From assembly GCA_947044405.1 (NCBI GenBank), contig CAMRHE010000651.1, forward strand, positions 62,001 to 126,000: a DNA stretch of 64,000 nt. Direction: 5' to 3'. Below, piece after piece: positions 35,301-48,490 of this stretch. The notes below the pieces were generated by a model, which worked only from the letters and a program-made list of their open reading frames with translations, did not search any database and was not told where the DNA came from. The position numbers and the translations under genes were made by a program. The DNA is from Leptodactylus fallax. Taxonomy: Eukaryota > Chordata > Amphibia > Anura > Leptodactylidae. Every line of letters begins with the position of its first letter. The stretch's first letter is position 1.

Positions 35301-38300
35301 ATAACTACTATAATACTACCCCCTATGTACAAGAATATAACTACTATAATACTACTCCTATGTACAAGAATATAACTACTATAATACTACCCCCTATGTA
35401 CAAGAATATAACTACTATAATACTACCCCTATGTACAAGAATATAACTACTATAATACTGCTCCTATGTACAAGAATATAACTACTATAATACTGCTCCT
35501 ATGTACAAGAATATAACTACTATAATACTGCTCCTATGTACAAGAATATAACTACTATAATACTACTCCTATGTACAAGAATATAACTACTATAATACTG
35601 CTCCTATGTACAAGAATATAACTACTATAATACTACTCCTATGTACAAGAATATAACTACTATAATACTACCCCTATGTACAAGAATATAACTACTATAA
35701 TACTACCTCCTATGTACAAGAATATAACTACTATAATACTACTCCTATGTACAAGAATATAACTACTATAATACTACCCCCTATGTACAAGAATATAACT
35801 ACTATAATACTGCTCCTATGTACAAGAATATAACTACTATAATACTGCTCCTATGTACAAGAATATAACTACTATAATACTGCTCCTATGTACAAGAATA
35901 TAACTACTATAATACTACTCCTATGTACAAGAATATAACTACTATAATACTGCTCCTATGTACAAGAATATAACTACTATAATACTGCTCCTATATATAA
36001 GAATATAACTACTATAATACTACTCCTATGTACAAGAATATAACTACTATAATACTACTCCTATGTACAAGAATATAACTACTATAATACTACCCCCTAT
36101 GTACAAGAATATAACTACTATAATACTGCTCCTATATATAAGAATATAACTACTATAATACTACTCCTATGTACAAGAATATAACTACTATAATACTACT
36201 CCTATGTACAAGAATATAACTACTATAATACTACTCCTATGTACAAGAATATAACTACTATAATACTACTCCTATGTACAAGAATATAACTACTATAATA
36301 CTACTCCTATGTACAAGAATATAACTACTATAATACTACCTCCTATGTACAAGAATATAACTACTATAATACTGCCCCTATGTACAAGAATATAACTACT
36401 ATAATACTGCTCCTATGTACAAGAATATAACTACTATAATACTGCTCCTATGTACAAGAATATAACTACTATAATACTGCTCCTATGTACAAGAATATAA
36501 CTACTATAATACTGCTCCTATGTACAAGAATATAACTACTATAATACTACCCCCTATGTACAAGAATATAACTACTATAATACTACCCCCTATGTACAAG
36601 AATATAACTACTATAATACTACTCCTATGTACAAGAATATAACTACTATAATACTACCCCCTATGTACAAGAATATAACTACTATAATACTACCCCTATG
36701 TACAAGAATATAACTACTATAATACTGCTCCTATGTACAAGAATATAACTACTATAATACTGCTCCTATGTACAAGAATATAACTACTATAATACTGCTC
36801 CTATGTACAAGAATATAACTACTATAATACTACTCCTATGTACAAGAATATAACTACTATAATACTGCTCCTATGTACAAGAATATAACTACTATAATAC
36901 TACTCCTATGTACAAGAATATAACTACTATAATACTACCCATATGTACAAGAATATAACTACTATAATACTACCTCCTATGTACAAGAATATAACTACTA
37001 TAATACTACTCCTATGTACAAGAATATAACTACTATAATACTACCCCCTATGTACAAGAATATAACTACTATAATACTGCTCCTATGTACAAGAATATAA
37101 CTACTATAATACTGCTCCTATGTACAAGAATATAACTACTATAATACTGCTCCTATGTACAAGAATATAACTACTATAATACTGCTCCTATGTACAAGAA
37201 TATAACTACTATAATACTACCCCCTATGTACAAGAATATAACTACTATAATACTGCTCCTATATACAAGAATATAACTACTATAATACTATTATGTACAA
37301 GAATATAACTACTATAATACTGCTCCTATGTACAAGAATATAACTACTATAATACTACTCCCTATGTACAAGAATATAACTACTATAATACTGCTCCTAT
37401 GTACAAGAATATAACTACTATAATACTGCTCCTATGTACAAGAATATAACTACTATAATACTGCTCCTATGTACAAGAATATAACTACTATAATACTGCT
37501 CCTTGTACAAGAATATAACTACTATAATACTACCTCCTATGTACAAGAATATAACTACTATAATACTGCTCCTATGTACAAGAATATAACTACTATAATA
37601 CTACTCCTATGTACAAGAATATAACTACTATAATACTGCTCCTATGTACAAGAATATAACTACTATAATACTACCTCCTATGTACAAGAATATAACTACT
37701 ATAATGCTGCTCCTATGTACAAGAATATAACTACTATAATACTACTCCTATGTACAAGAATATAACTACTATAATACTACTCCTGTGTACAAGAATATAA
37801 CTACTATAATACTACCTCCTATGTACAAGAATATAACTACTATAATACTGCTCCTATGTACAAGAATATAACTACTATAATACTACTCCTATGTACAAGA
37901 ATATAACTACTATAATACTGCTCCTATGTACAAGAATATAACTACTATAATACTACCTCCTATGTACAAGAATATAACTACTATAATACTGCTATGTACA
38001 AGAATATAACTACTATAATACTACTCCTATGTACAAGAATATAACTACTATAATACTACCTCCTATGTACAAGAATATAACTACTATAATACTGCTCCTA
38101 TGTACAAGAATATAACTACTATAATACTGTTCCTATGTACAAGAATATAACTACTATAATACTGCTCCTATGTACAAGAATATAACTACTATAATACTAC
38201 CTCCTATGTACAAGAATATAACTACTATAATACTACCTCCTATGTACAAGAATATAACTACTATAATACTACTCCTATGTACAAGAATATAACTACTATA

Positions 38301-40155
38301 ATACTGTTCCTATGTACAAGAATATAACTACTATAATACTGCTCCTATGTACAAGAATATAACTACTATAATACTACCTCCTATGTACAAGAATATAACT
38401 ACTATAATACTACCTCCTATGTACAAGAATATAACTACTATAATACTGCTCCTATGTACAAGAATATAACTACTATAATACTGCTCCTATGTACAAGAAT
38501 ATAACTACTATAATACTACCTCCTATGTACAAGAATATAACTACTATAATACTACCTCCTATGTACAAGAATATAACTACTATAATACTGCTATGTACAA
38601 GAATATAACTACTATAATACTACTCCTATGTACAAGAATATAACTACTATAATACTACCTCCTATGTACAAGAATATAACTACTATAATACTGCTCCTAT
38701 GTACAAGAATATAACTACTATAATACTGTTCCTATGTACAAGAATATAACTACTATAATACTGCTCCTATGTACAAGAATATAACTACTATAATACTACC
38801 TCCTATGTACAAGAATATAACTACTATAATACTACCTCCTATGTACAAGAATATAACTACTATAATACTACTCCTATGTACAAGAATATAACTACTATAA
38901 TACTGTTCCTATGTACAAGAATATAACTACTATAATACTGCTCCTATGTACAAGAATATAACTACTATAATACTACCTCCTATGTACAAGAATATAACTA
39001 CTATAATACTACCTCCTATGTACAAGAATATAACTACTATAATACTGCTCCTATGTACAAGAATATAACTACTATAATACTGCTCCTATGTACAAGAATA
39101 TAACTACTATAATACTACTCCTATGTACAAGAATATAACTACTATAATACTACTCCTATGTACAAGAATATAACTACTATAATACTGTTCCTATGTACAA
39201 GAATATAACTACTATAATACTGCTCCTATGTACAAGAATATAACTACTATAATACTACCTCCTATGTACAAGAATATAACTACTATAATACCGCCCCTAT
39301 GTACAAGAATATAACTACTATAATACTACCTCCTATGTACAAGAATATAACTACTATAATACTGCTCCTATGTACAAGAATATAACTACTATAATACTGC
39401 TCCTATGTACAAGAATATAACTACTATAATACTACTCCTATGTACAAGAATATAACTACTATAATACTACTCCTATGTACAAGAATATAACTACTATAAT
39501 ACTGCCCCCTATGTACAAGAATATTACTACTATAATACTGCCCCTATGTACAAGAATATAACTACTATAATACTGCTCGCTATGTACAAGAATATAACTA
39601 CTATAATACTGCTCCTATGTACAAGAATATAACTACTATAATACTGCTCCTATGTACAAGAATATAACTACTATAATACTACCTCCTATGTACAAGAATA
39701 TAACTACTATAATACTGCCCCTATGTACAAGAATATAACTACTATAATACTGCTCCTGTGTACAAGAATATAACTACTATAATACTGCCCCTATGTACAA
39801 GAATATAACTACTATAATACTGCTCGCTATGTACAAGAATATAACTACTATAATACTGCTCCTATGTACAAGAATATAACTACTATAATACTACCTCCTA
39901 TGTACAAGAATATAACTACTATAATACTGCCCCTATGTAAAAGAATATAACTACTATAATACTGCTCGCTATGTACAAGAATATAACTACTATAATACTA
40001 CTCCTATATACAAGAATATAACTACTATAATACTGCCTCCTATGTATAAGAATATAACTACTATAATACTACCTCCTATGTACAAGAATATAACTATTAT
40101 AATACTGCTCCTATGTACAAGAATATAACTACTATAATACTACCTACTTTGTACT
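26389..40155. repeat. 13.8-kb minisatellite, ~35-bp unit, roughly 390 copies, with kilobase higher-order repeats
   Basis: The unit is CTCCTATGTACAAGAATATA then ACTACTATAATACTG. Length varies from about 30 to 37 bp because the junction differs (ACTGCTCC, ACTACTCC, ACTACCTCC, ACTGCCCC, or contracted ACCTCC and ACTACTATG). Rare markers reveal large duplications. AACTGCTATAATACTACCTT recurs at about 26550 and 27845. Identical stretches near 27530-27776 and 28790-29036 are 1260 bp apart. A TACTAGAATATAAC unit followed by CTGCTGCTATG occurs at 30031 and 32443. CTCCTATATATAAG occurs at 34862, about 35990 and 36129. GCTATGTACA junctions recur at 37991 and 38590. This is the largest feature in the window. 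It is AT-rich and has no sustained frame. Confidence 0.97.
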
Positions 40156-40630
40156 AGTGATATTTGGACTAGTTGTCCTCTGTATATCTGGTGTCGCGGG
40201 TTGGTGTTGATGTTTTGTGGCTGTTTATGATCATTACTTGGAGAATTACAGATGAGATATAATCCAGGATCTGTCATCAGTAATCCGCCATCTTTCCATA
40301 GTGTCTGTCTCTTGTCACATCATTCTCTGTATCTCATGTAATAATCCGCAGACGCGCTCAGTTCTGGAGATGTCGCGGTGATAAGGATACAGAAGCGACC
40401 GCTATGACAAGGATGACGCTCGCTGTCTGTTACCATAAATGAATCCTCCTGTGGTGACGAAGCACAATCCTGGCGTTTATCTACAGGACATCGTAATCTG
40501 ACAGTGTCTTATTAATATTGCTGTGATTTATTATATGGCGAAAGGGAGAATCAGTAAAAAATGTAATCATGAAATATGCAGCAGTATATGGTGGGAAGTG
40601 TAAGAGAGACCAAGTTAGGACCACTGTACA
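40156..40630. other. Single-copy spacer between two arrays
   Basis: About 470 bp with no repeat structure that I can see, between the 35-bp and 40-bp arrays. No gene is supported. Confidence 0.55.
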
Positions 40631-41520
40631 GTACCACTTCCCCCGTCCTGTTATTAGGCTGTATTGCTCAGTACCACTTCTCCTGTCCTGTTATTAGGCT
40701 GTATTGCTCAGTACCACTTCCCCTGTAGTGTTATTAGGCTGTATTGCTCAGTACCACTTCCCCCGTCCTGTTATTAGGCTGTATTGCTCAGTACCACTTC
40801 CCCCGTCCTGTTATTAGGCTGTATTGCTCAGTACCACTTTCCCCGTCCTGTTATTAGGCTGTAATGCTCAGTACCACTTCTCCTGTCCTGTTATTAGGCT
40901 GTATTGCTCAGTACCACTTCCCCCGTCCTGTTATTAGGCTGTATTGCTCAGTACCACTTCCCCCGTCCTGTTATTAGGCTGTATTGCTCAGTACCACTTC
41001 CCCCGTCCTGTTATTAGGCTGTAATGCTCAGTACCACTTCCCCCGTCCTGTTATTAGGCTGTATTGCTCAGTACCACTTTCCCCGTCCTGTTATTAGGCT
41101 GTATTGCTCAGTACCACTTCCCCCGTCCTGTTATTAGGCTGTATTGCTCAGTACCACTTCCCCCGTCCTGTTATTAGGCTGTACTGCTCAGTACCACTTT
41201 CCCCGTCCTGTTATTAGGCTGTAATGCTCAGTACCACTTCCCCCGTCCTGTTATTAGGCTGTATTGCTCAGTACCACTTCCCCCGTCCTGTTATTAGGCT
41301 GTATTGCTCAGTACCACTTCCCCCGTCCTGTTATTAGGCTGTAATGCTCAGTACCACTTTCCCCGTCCTGTTATTAGGCTGTAATGCTCAGTACCACTTC
41401 ACCCGTCCTGTTATTAGGCTGTAATGCTCAGTACCACTTCCCCCGTCCTGTTATTAGGCTGTATTGCTCAGTACCACTTCCCCCGTCCTGTTATTAGGCT
41501 GTATTGCTCAGTACCACTTC
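40631..41520. repeat. Minisatellite, exact 40-bp unit, about 22 copies
   Basis: The unit is GTACCACTTCCCCCGTCCTG then TTATTAGGCTGTATTGCTCA. Every copy keeps the 40-bp length. Differences are substitutions such as TATTG/TAATG and CCCCCG/TCCTG. Its reverse complement resembles the 39-bp unit of the 18-21 kb and 42-44 kb arrays: copies reading CTTCTCCTGTCCTG give, on the other strand, CAGGACAGGAGAAGTGGTAC, which is present exactly in those arrays. Confidence 0.95.
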
Positions 41521-42232
41521 CTTTGTGCTTTTCTCAGCATCTTTTCGGTAACATTATCCTGTTGAACACGTTGAGAAGGTTTTTTCATGTTTTCCTTCCT
41601 GTGAGACGTTTCCTCCCGGCGTGATTTTTGCCGCACTCCTAATGGCGCTAATCATCGGTTGTGAGAAGTCTCCAGGTGCGATTTTATCTCGGATCTCTTT
41701 CCGCACATGGCGTCACGTCCTCACACTGAATATTTACCGCACATTCTTCTTTCTTTCTTTCATTTCCCTCTGATGAAACTTTCCTGCACTTTGTTTATTA
41801 CGTTCTACATGTCCACGATTTAGCAACAAACTCCTGTCAGCGATAACAGCTGAATAGTGACATTTTCCGAGCGAGGCTCCTGCGGGTAGCGGGCCAGGGT
41901 CACAGGTGTCTCACCAAGGCGGGAGAGGCTCTCGAGACAAGATTGTGGCAATTACTGACGCTCGTTGCTTAAACGCCATGTTATGAGGATGGGACATTAA
42001 AAGATAACAGGATTACGCGGCGCTCAGAGGCTCCGAAAACACGAATTCAATCTCTGCTCCGATATTGATTCTTAAAGAGCCAGAAAAATAGAAATTCTCT
42101 AGTAATAAATTAATTCTCATGAGTTCCGGGAAAATACGAGAGAGTGATCCGGGAAGAGGGAACGTGTCAATGAACCATGTCTATGAGATGTGCACAGTAC
42201 AACTTCTCAGTGCAGTGCTCATGTACATACAG
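41521..42232. other. Single-copy spacer between related arrays
   Basis: Non-repetitive, with a short TTCTTTCTTTCTTT tract near 41745. Several AT-rich words (TAATAAATTAATTC) near 42103 sit beside CpG-containing blocks. No gene is supported. Confidence 0.5.
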
Positions 42233-43765
42233 CACAAGAGAAGTGGTACTGTGCACTGTCCATATATATAGGACTAGAGAAGTGGTACTGTGCACTGTCC
42301 ATATATACAGGACAGGAGAAGTAGTACTGTGCACTGTCCATATATACAGGATAAGAGAAGTGGTACTGTGCACTGTCCATATATACAGGATAAGAGAAGT
42401 GGTACTGTGCACTGGCAATAACAGGAGGAGAGAGGGACGGCACTCCATATATACAGGACAGGAGAAGTAGTACTGTGCACTGTCCATATATACAGGATAA
42501 GAGAAGTGGTACTGTGTACTGTCCATATATACAGGATAGGAGAGGAGTGGCTACGGTGTGCACTGTCCATATATACAGGGTAGGAGAAGTGGTACTGTGC
42601 ACTGTCCATATATACAGGGGAGGAGAAGTGGTACTGTGCACTGTCCATATATACAGGAGGAGAGAAGTGGTACTGTGCACTGTCCATATATACAGGAGGA
42701 GAAGTGGTACTGTGCACTGTCCATATACAGGTAGGAGAAGTGGTACTGTGCACTGTCCATATATACAGGAGGAGAGAAGTGGTACTGTGCACTGTCCATA
42801 TATACAGGAGGGAGAGAAGTGGTACTGTGCACTGTCCATATATACAGGAGGAGAGAAGTGGTACTGTGCACTGTCCATATATACCGGATAAGAGAAGTGG
42901 TACTGTGCACTGTCCATATATACAGGACAAGAGAAGTGGTACTGTGCACTGTCCATATATACAGGACAGGAGAAGTGGTACTGTGCACTGTTCATATATA
43001 CAGGAGGAGAGAAGTGGTACTGTGCACTGTCCATATATACAGGATAGGAGAAGTGGTACTGTGCACTGTTCATATATACAGGGTAGGAGAAGTGGTACTG
43101 TGCACTGTCCATATATACAGGACAGGAGAAGTGGTACTGTGCACTGTCCATATATACAGGATAAGAGAAGTGGTACTGTGCACTGTCCATATATACAGGA
43201 CAGGAGAAGTGGTACTGTGCATTATCAATATATACAGGACAGGAGAAGTGGTACTGTGCACTGTCCATATATACAGGACAAGAGAAGTGGTACTGTTCAC
43301 TGTCCATATATACAGGAGGAGAGAAGTGGTACTGTGCACTGTCCATATATACAGGATAAGAGAAGTGGCACTGTGCACTGTCCATATATACAGGATAAGA
43401 GAAGTGGCCCCTTCAGAATAAGAGAAGTGGTACTGTGCACTGTCCGTATATACAGGAGGAGAGAATAGACTGCGCCAGACAGGTAAGAGAAGGGTACTGT
43501 GCACTGTCCATATATACAGAATAAGAGAAGTGGTACTGTGCACTGTCCATATATACAGGAGGAGAGAAGTGGTACTGTGTGCTACAGGGGGCACTGTCCA
43601 TATATACAGGATAAGAGAAGTGGTACTGTGCACTGTCCATATATACAGGACAAGAGAAGTGGTACTGTGCACTGTCCATATATACAGGACAAGAGAAGTG
43701 GTACTGTGCACTGTCCATATATACAGGACAAGAGAAGTGGTACTGTGCAGTGTGTAGGGATACAG
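42233..43765. repeat. Minisatellite, 39-bp unit, about 39 copies, second locus of the 18-21 kb family
   Basis: The unit is the same as at 18341-20903 (GTGGTACTGTGCACTGTCCA then TATATACAGGA...), same orientation. This copy is more worn: irregular units near 42410-42440, 42540-42560, 43400-43495 and 43585, and length changes not divisible by three (CAGGAGGGAGAG, CATATACAGGTAGG), so frames break often. The GACAGG and GATAGG variants are more common here. The right edge decays into GCAGTGTGTAGGGATACAG. Confidence 0.95.
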
Positions 43766-46599
43766 TACAAGCGAAGACAGAGTTAACATTTCAGCCATTA
43801 TACGCGATTATGGCGCCCTCCATCATCCTCCGTCCTGACAGCTTTCATTTATAATCATGTATTGCTCAGTGCAGGATCGGCGGTCCCGGTCTCCTCCGTC
43901 CTCATTTAGGATGATTGATGATGATTTTCGTCTTTATTAATAGTTCACGATGAGGGCCCAGAACGTACTTATGGCAGGTCATCGGTACAAGCTGTGGACG
44001 GTCAGTATCACGCTCAGAGACGGTCATGATCACAAATAATTCAGGGCTCAGAGTCGCTTTCCCTTTAAACAGAGCTGAACCTTGAGGGGTGGTATCCAGG
44101 AGATCTCCAGTTGTCAGGTCCCTTCCCCAACATTACCTGTTCCTACATTATCTAAGTTAACCAATGGAACAATGTCAATGGAAACCGTCAGCAAACTGGA
44201 CTGACAACTCCTTCCTTGAGCTTCTATAATGCAGGGGGCAGTTTGTTTTCCTTACATCAAATGCTTGTGCAGATAATGAACAAACAGGATGCTGGGAGAT
44301 TTCAGCGCTGAAGACTGCAGAAGTGTATTATAACACTAACCACAGCTGAAGAGTTGTTACAGTGCTGTAGACAACGCTCTGTGTGATACACAGCTTGGAC
44401 TCCAGACTGATACATTGTACTATTGACCTGCTCAGCTCACAGAGTAGTGTCTAAGTGACCTCACAAATATGTATTGAGGCGTCAATGGGATTGAAGGAAT
44501 GGCGACCCCCGGCGTTACTTCCCTGATCCCTCTTCTAGGATCAAGACTCCGACATCCACACACAAGTCGTCTCGTAGGAAACAGGGAGAGGAAATAAGAA
44601 TGCAACAGACAATGGCCGCCCGCTTTACAGCGACCTGGAACGTGTGCGCTCATCTCCGGGGACTAATCCCTTAATGCCCCACTGATCGGCGGTCCTGGTG
44701 GCCGCCATGTTTGGTCAATGCTCAGTGAGAAGTGACAGTCTCTTATTATCACCCAGTGGGGGGCGATGTGGGTGACCACACAAAGTGGACGACACAGTGA
44801 CGGTGAAGGTCACACGCCTTGTTTGTGTTAGGGGAAATCTGGATTCTTTCCCAGAGTTCATGTCTATGTAGAGGCCGACACCGACCTGACATGCAGTGAC
44901 CAGTTAGTATGCCCAACTGTGACCCTATAGTCGTGCTCACACAGCTGAGGGCTTGTTACAGTGTACCAGCATACTACAGACCAGGCATATCAGCGGCACA
45001 AGTTTTTCCTATTGTGGATGGATACATGTTACCTGCACTGATACAGTGTAACGAACCTTCAGAACAGAAGTGAGGTTTGTATTGGTGTGTTCAGTTTGGG
45101 AGGTTCCATGTATGTGGTGTTGCTGTGTTCTGCCATATGGGGGGTACAGGTACAGAGCAGGAGTCCAGACCATTGGAGATGTCATGTGACTACCCAGTGC
45201 CATGAACTTGTATCAGTCTTAGGGGACACGGTAGTCAGGTAAGATTAATAAGAGATGTCACCCACAACCCGACCGCTGGCAGTAATCGCACCGCGCTGGT
45301 GTCTGTGACGCTGCAATCACTATCGCAGCGACATTTATGAGGTTAATGTCGCCCAGGCTACACTCAGACGATCCAGGTGCCGAATGTCTGTTTTTCACGA
45401 CTGTCTTGTACCCGAGGGACAGCCACAGAACATTGTATGGAGGGAGCCATGACCAATACAGGACATGACCTCATGCACTGACAGCACGCACAGTGTCACA
45501 AGGCCACTAGTGTGAATACAGCTTAACCCTTCAGATATGTGACCGCCAAACTGTGGACACCCAGTGATCCCCCCCCCCCCCATGGGAAAATAGGGGCAAT
45601 CATAGGGAGTCATTATCCCACCAGGAAGTGTGGGCCGAAATCAAAGAGAAGTCCTGGAGGGTCAGTAATCTCCCCCACAGGATCCTTATCAGACATCAAG
45701 GGCTGAGCCATCACCCGGGAGGGAGCGATGAGCTGCGGCACAATATCCTGAAGCTTTCAACTTATGTAATGTACATGGGAAGAGATTCACCCGCCCCATA
45801 ATAACCTGGGGCACTAAAGATCCTGGAGTCCTGATAAAAGGGCAGATGTTTAGCCACTTCATTGTTTTATCTGATTCTGGGAAAGCTGGGTAGAGCCAAT
45901 ATGGCTGCCACAACTGTTCCTGCACAACTGTGTCAGTGTTCACTGAGTTCTGACATCCTATTCATGAACCTGGGTTGTCTAGTAGTAAGACAACATGGCT
46001 GCTTTCTTCCACATCTGTGTGTAGGTTGTGTCTGAAGTCAAGGAGCTGAGCTGCAGTACCACATATGGCCTGTGGCCAGGAGGAGGCACTGTGTAGCTCT
46101 GATTCTGGACTGTCCTCCTCCTCTCACCACGTAGCACAATCTCCATTTTCTTAATTTAAAACAAACATTTTTCCTGATCTCTTTGATAAATTGATGAAAT
46201 GTCGCGGTCGGTTTGGGTGCGGTCACACGACAACTACTGATCATCTGACGGACAAAACTAAAGATTGATTTTTATGACTAAGTCTGAGCCCCTGATGGCT
46301 GAATTCATAATCGCTGCCGATAATCCTGCGCCGGCCCTTTAATAACGGTTTATTGATCACAAAGTAATTTCTGCTAAATGACTCTGCGATCAATCGCTAT
46401 CAAAACGCATCTGTGTCATATCAGGCGACCGCCATTACTGCGCCACGGGATATTAGTCACTGCGGGAAAGAAATAGGATTCTCCCCTGGACTGACAGGAG
46501 TGTGTACAGAGGGACTGACCATTACATGGCCGACTGCTCAGAACTGCCTCGCTGCACGGTGTGTCGCTCTGTACATCGTAGACTTATAGCAGATCAGTC
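43766..46599. other. Mostly single-copy intergenic sequence
   Basis: Contains inverted-repeat family fragments at about 44344-44430 and a full copy at 44942-45062, a 13-base C run at 45569-45581, and a GGGAAAGCTGGGTAGAGCCA then ATATGGCTGCC motif near 45881 that also occurs near 3926 and 54090. The segment 46260-46480 is rich in AT words and CpG without repeats and could be conserved noncoding DNA. No gene is supported. Confidence 0.5.
44942..45062. mobile_element. Small inverted-repeat element, CAGCTGAGG family, copy 3
   Basis: Left arm CAGCTGAGGGCTTGTTACAG then TGTACCA; right arm TGATACAGTGTAACGAACCT then TCAG. The arms are inverted, about 26 nt with a few mismatches, separated by about 70 bp. 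No convincing target duplication. Confidence 0.55.
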
Positions 46600-47938
46600 A
46601 GATTATTATCTCCCTGCAGATCATCGCACCCTCTACCTCCTCACAGATACATCCTGCAGATTGTTACACCACTGACCTCTCCACAGATCTGCAGAACATC
46701 GCTCTGTCCTCTCTACCTCCTGACATAGTGATATCTCCTGCAGAGTATTACACCACTGACCTCTCTACAGATCTGCAGAGCATCGCTCTGTCCTCTCTAC
46801 CTCCTGATAGTGATATCTCCTGCAGAGTATTACACCACAGACCCCTCTACAGATCTGCAGGACATCGCTCTGTCCTCTCTACATCCTGATACATAGTGAT
46901 ATCTCCTGCAGAGTATTACACCACTGACCTCTCTACAGATCTGCAGAACATCGCTCTGTCCTCTCTACCTCCTGATACATAGTGATATCTCCTGCAGAGT
47001 ATTACACCACTGACCTCTCTACAGATCTGCAGAACATCGCTCTGTCCTCTCTACCTCCTGATACATAGTGATATCTCCTGCAGAGTATTGCACCACTGAC
47101 CTCTCTACAGATCTGCAGAACATCGCTCTGTCCTCTCTACCTCCTGATACATAGTGATCTATCCTGCAGAGTATTACACCACTGACCTCTCTAGCGATCT
47201 GCAGAACATCGCTCTGCCCTCTCTACCTCCTGATACATAGTGATATCTCCTGCAGAGTATTACACCACTGACCTCTCTACAGATCTGCAGAGCATCGCTC
47301 TGTCCTCTCTACCTCCTGATAGTGATATCTCCTGCAGAGTATTACACCACTGACCTCTCTACAGATCTGCAGGACATCGCTCTGTCCTCTCTACATCCTG
47401 ATACATAGTGATATCTCCTGCAGAGTATTACACCACTGACCTCTCTACAGATCTGCAGAACATCGCTCTGTCCTCTCTACCTCCTGATAGTGATATCTCC
47501 TGCAGAGTATTACACCACTGACCTCTCTACAGATCTGCAGAACATCGCTCTGTCCTCTCTACATCCTGATACATAGTGATATCTCCTGCAGAGTATTACA
47601 CCACTGACCTCTCTACAGACCTGCAGAACATCGCTCTGTCCTCTCTACCTCCTGATACATAGTGATATCTCCTGCAGATTATTACACCACTGACCTCTCT
47701 ACAGATCTGCAGGACATCGCTCTGTCCTCTCTACATCCTGATACATAGTGATATCTCCTGCAGAGTATTACACCACTGACCTCTCTACAGATCTGCAGAA
47801 CATCGCTCTGTCCTCTCTACCTCCTGATACATAGTGATATCTCCTGCAGATTATTACACCACTGACCTCTCCACAGATCTGCAGGACATCGCTCTGTCCT
47901 CTCTACCTCCTGATACATAGTGATATATCCTGCAGAAC
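46600..47938. repeat. Minisatellite, 86-bp unit, about 15 copies
   Basis: Units contain TGATATCTCCTGCAGAGTAT, TACACCACTGACCTCTCTAC, AGATCTGCAGAACATCGCTC and TGTCCTCTCTACCTCCTGAT followed by ACATAG. The distance between equivalent points is 86 bp; a shorter form lacks ATACAT. The first copies (46600-46740) are irregular, marking an old edge. Two worn copies lie beyond the right edge at 48350-48490. Confidence 0.94.
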
Positions 47939-48349
47939 ATTGCGCTGCGCCCTGTACATGCCAGTATCTAGCGTGCAGGTAATGAAGTGCGCAGGGAGTC
48001 TGGTTGCTCGGCAGTCGGAGGCCGCGTCCTGCGCTCTACACACAGATTTCCATATGCGTTGTTGGACGGCGGCCCGTGGAAGAACACGGCTGGAATACAC
48101 AATCTCACGTGTCGTCGTGTTCTGCGGCCACCTGCTCCCCGCTCCTCTCCCGTCCACCTGACATATGTGCAGGAACTCCCTGCGGCCCCAACATCAGGAG
48201 CCAAATCACTGAGGTCAGCGCCATAAAATACGAGCGCGCCGGATAGAGCCTGACACATAGGATCCATGGAGGACAGTAAAAGCGCCGGCTGTGGACAACA
48301 TGGCCGCAACACCGAATACTGCAATCCCTCCGTGTCCTGGACATAGCTA
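47939..48349. other. CpG-rich unique segment interrupting the 86-bp array
   Basis: About 410 bp of single-copy sequence rich in CpG (GCGCTGCGCCC, GGCGGCCC, GAGCGCGCCGG). Array units lie on both sides. Frames of 70-118 codons are open on both strands and overlap, a result of low stop density in GC-rich DNA. It has no inverted ends or duplication that would mark a transposon. Confidence 0.45.
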
Positions 48350-48490
48350 GAATCTGCAGATTATTACACTGTTAACTTTTCTACAGATCTGCAGAATATT
48401 GCTCCCTCTACCCACTGAGAGATACATAGTGATATATCCTGCAGATTATTACACCACTGACATCTCTTCAGAACATCGCTCTGTATTATA
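48350..48490. repeat. Detached, worn copies of the 86-bp repeat
   Basis: AATCTGCAGATTATTACACT, CTACAGATCTGCAGAATATT, ACATAGTGATATATCCTGCA and ACACCACTGACATCTCTTCA align with the 86-bp unit of 46600-47938 but carry many more changes. They appear to be old edge copies of the same array. Confidence 0.75.

Noticed and set aside
26389..40155. CRISPR array
   Set aside because: There are no unique spacers between constant repeats. Units abut each other and the genome context is vertebrate-like.
47968..48344. 118-codon minus-strand gene in the CpG-rich island
   Set aside because: At least six overlapping frames on both strands are equally open. This reflects few stops in GC-rich DNA, and no domain is recognisable.
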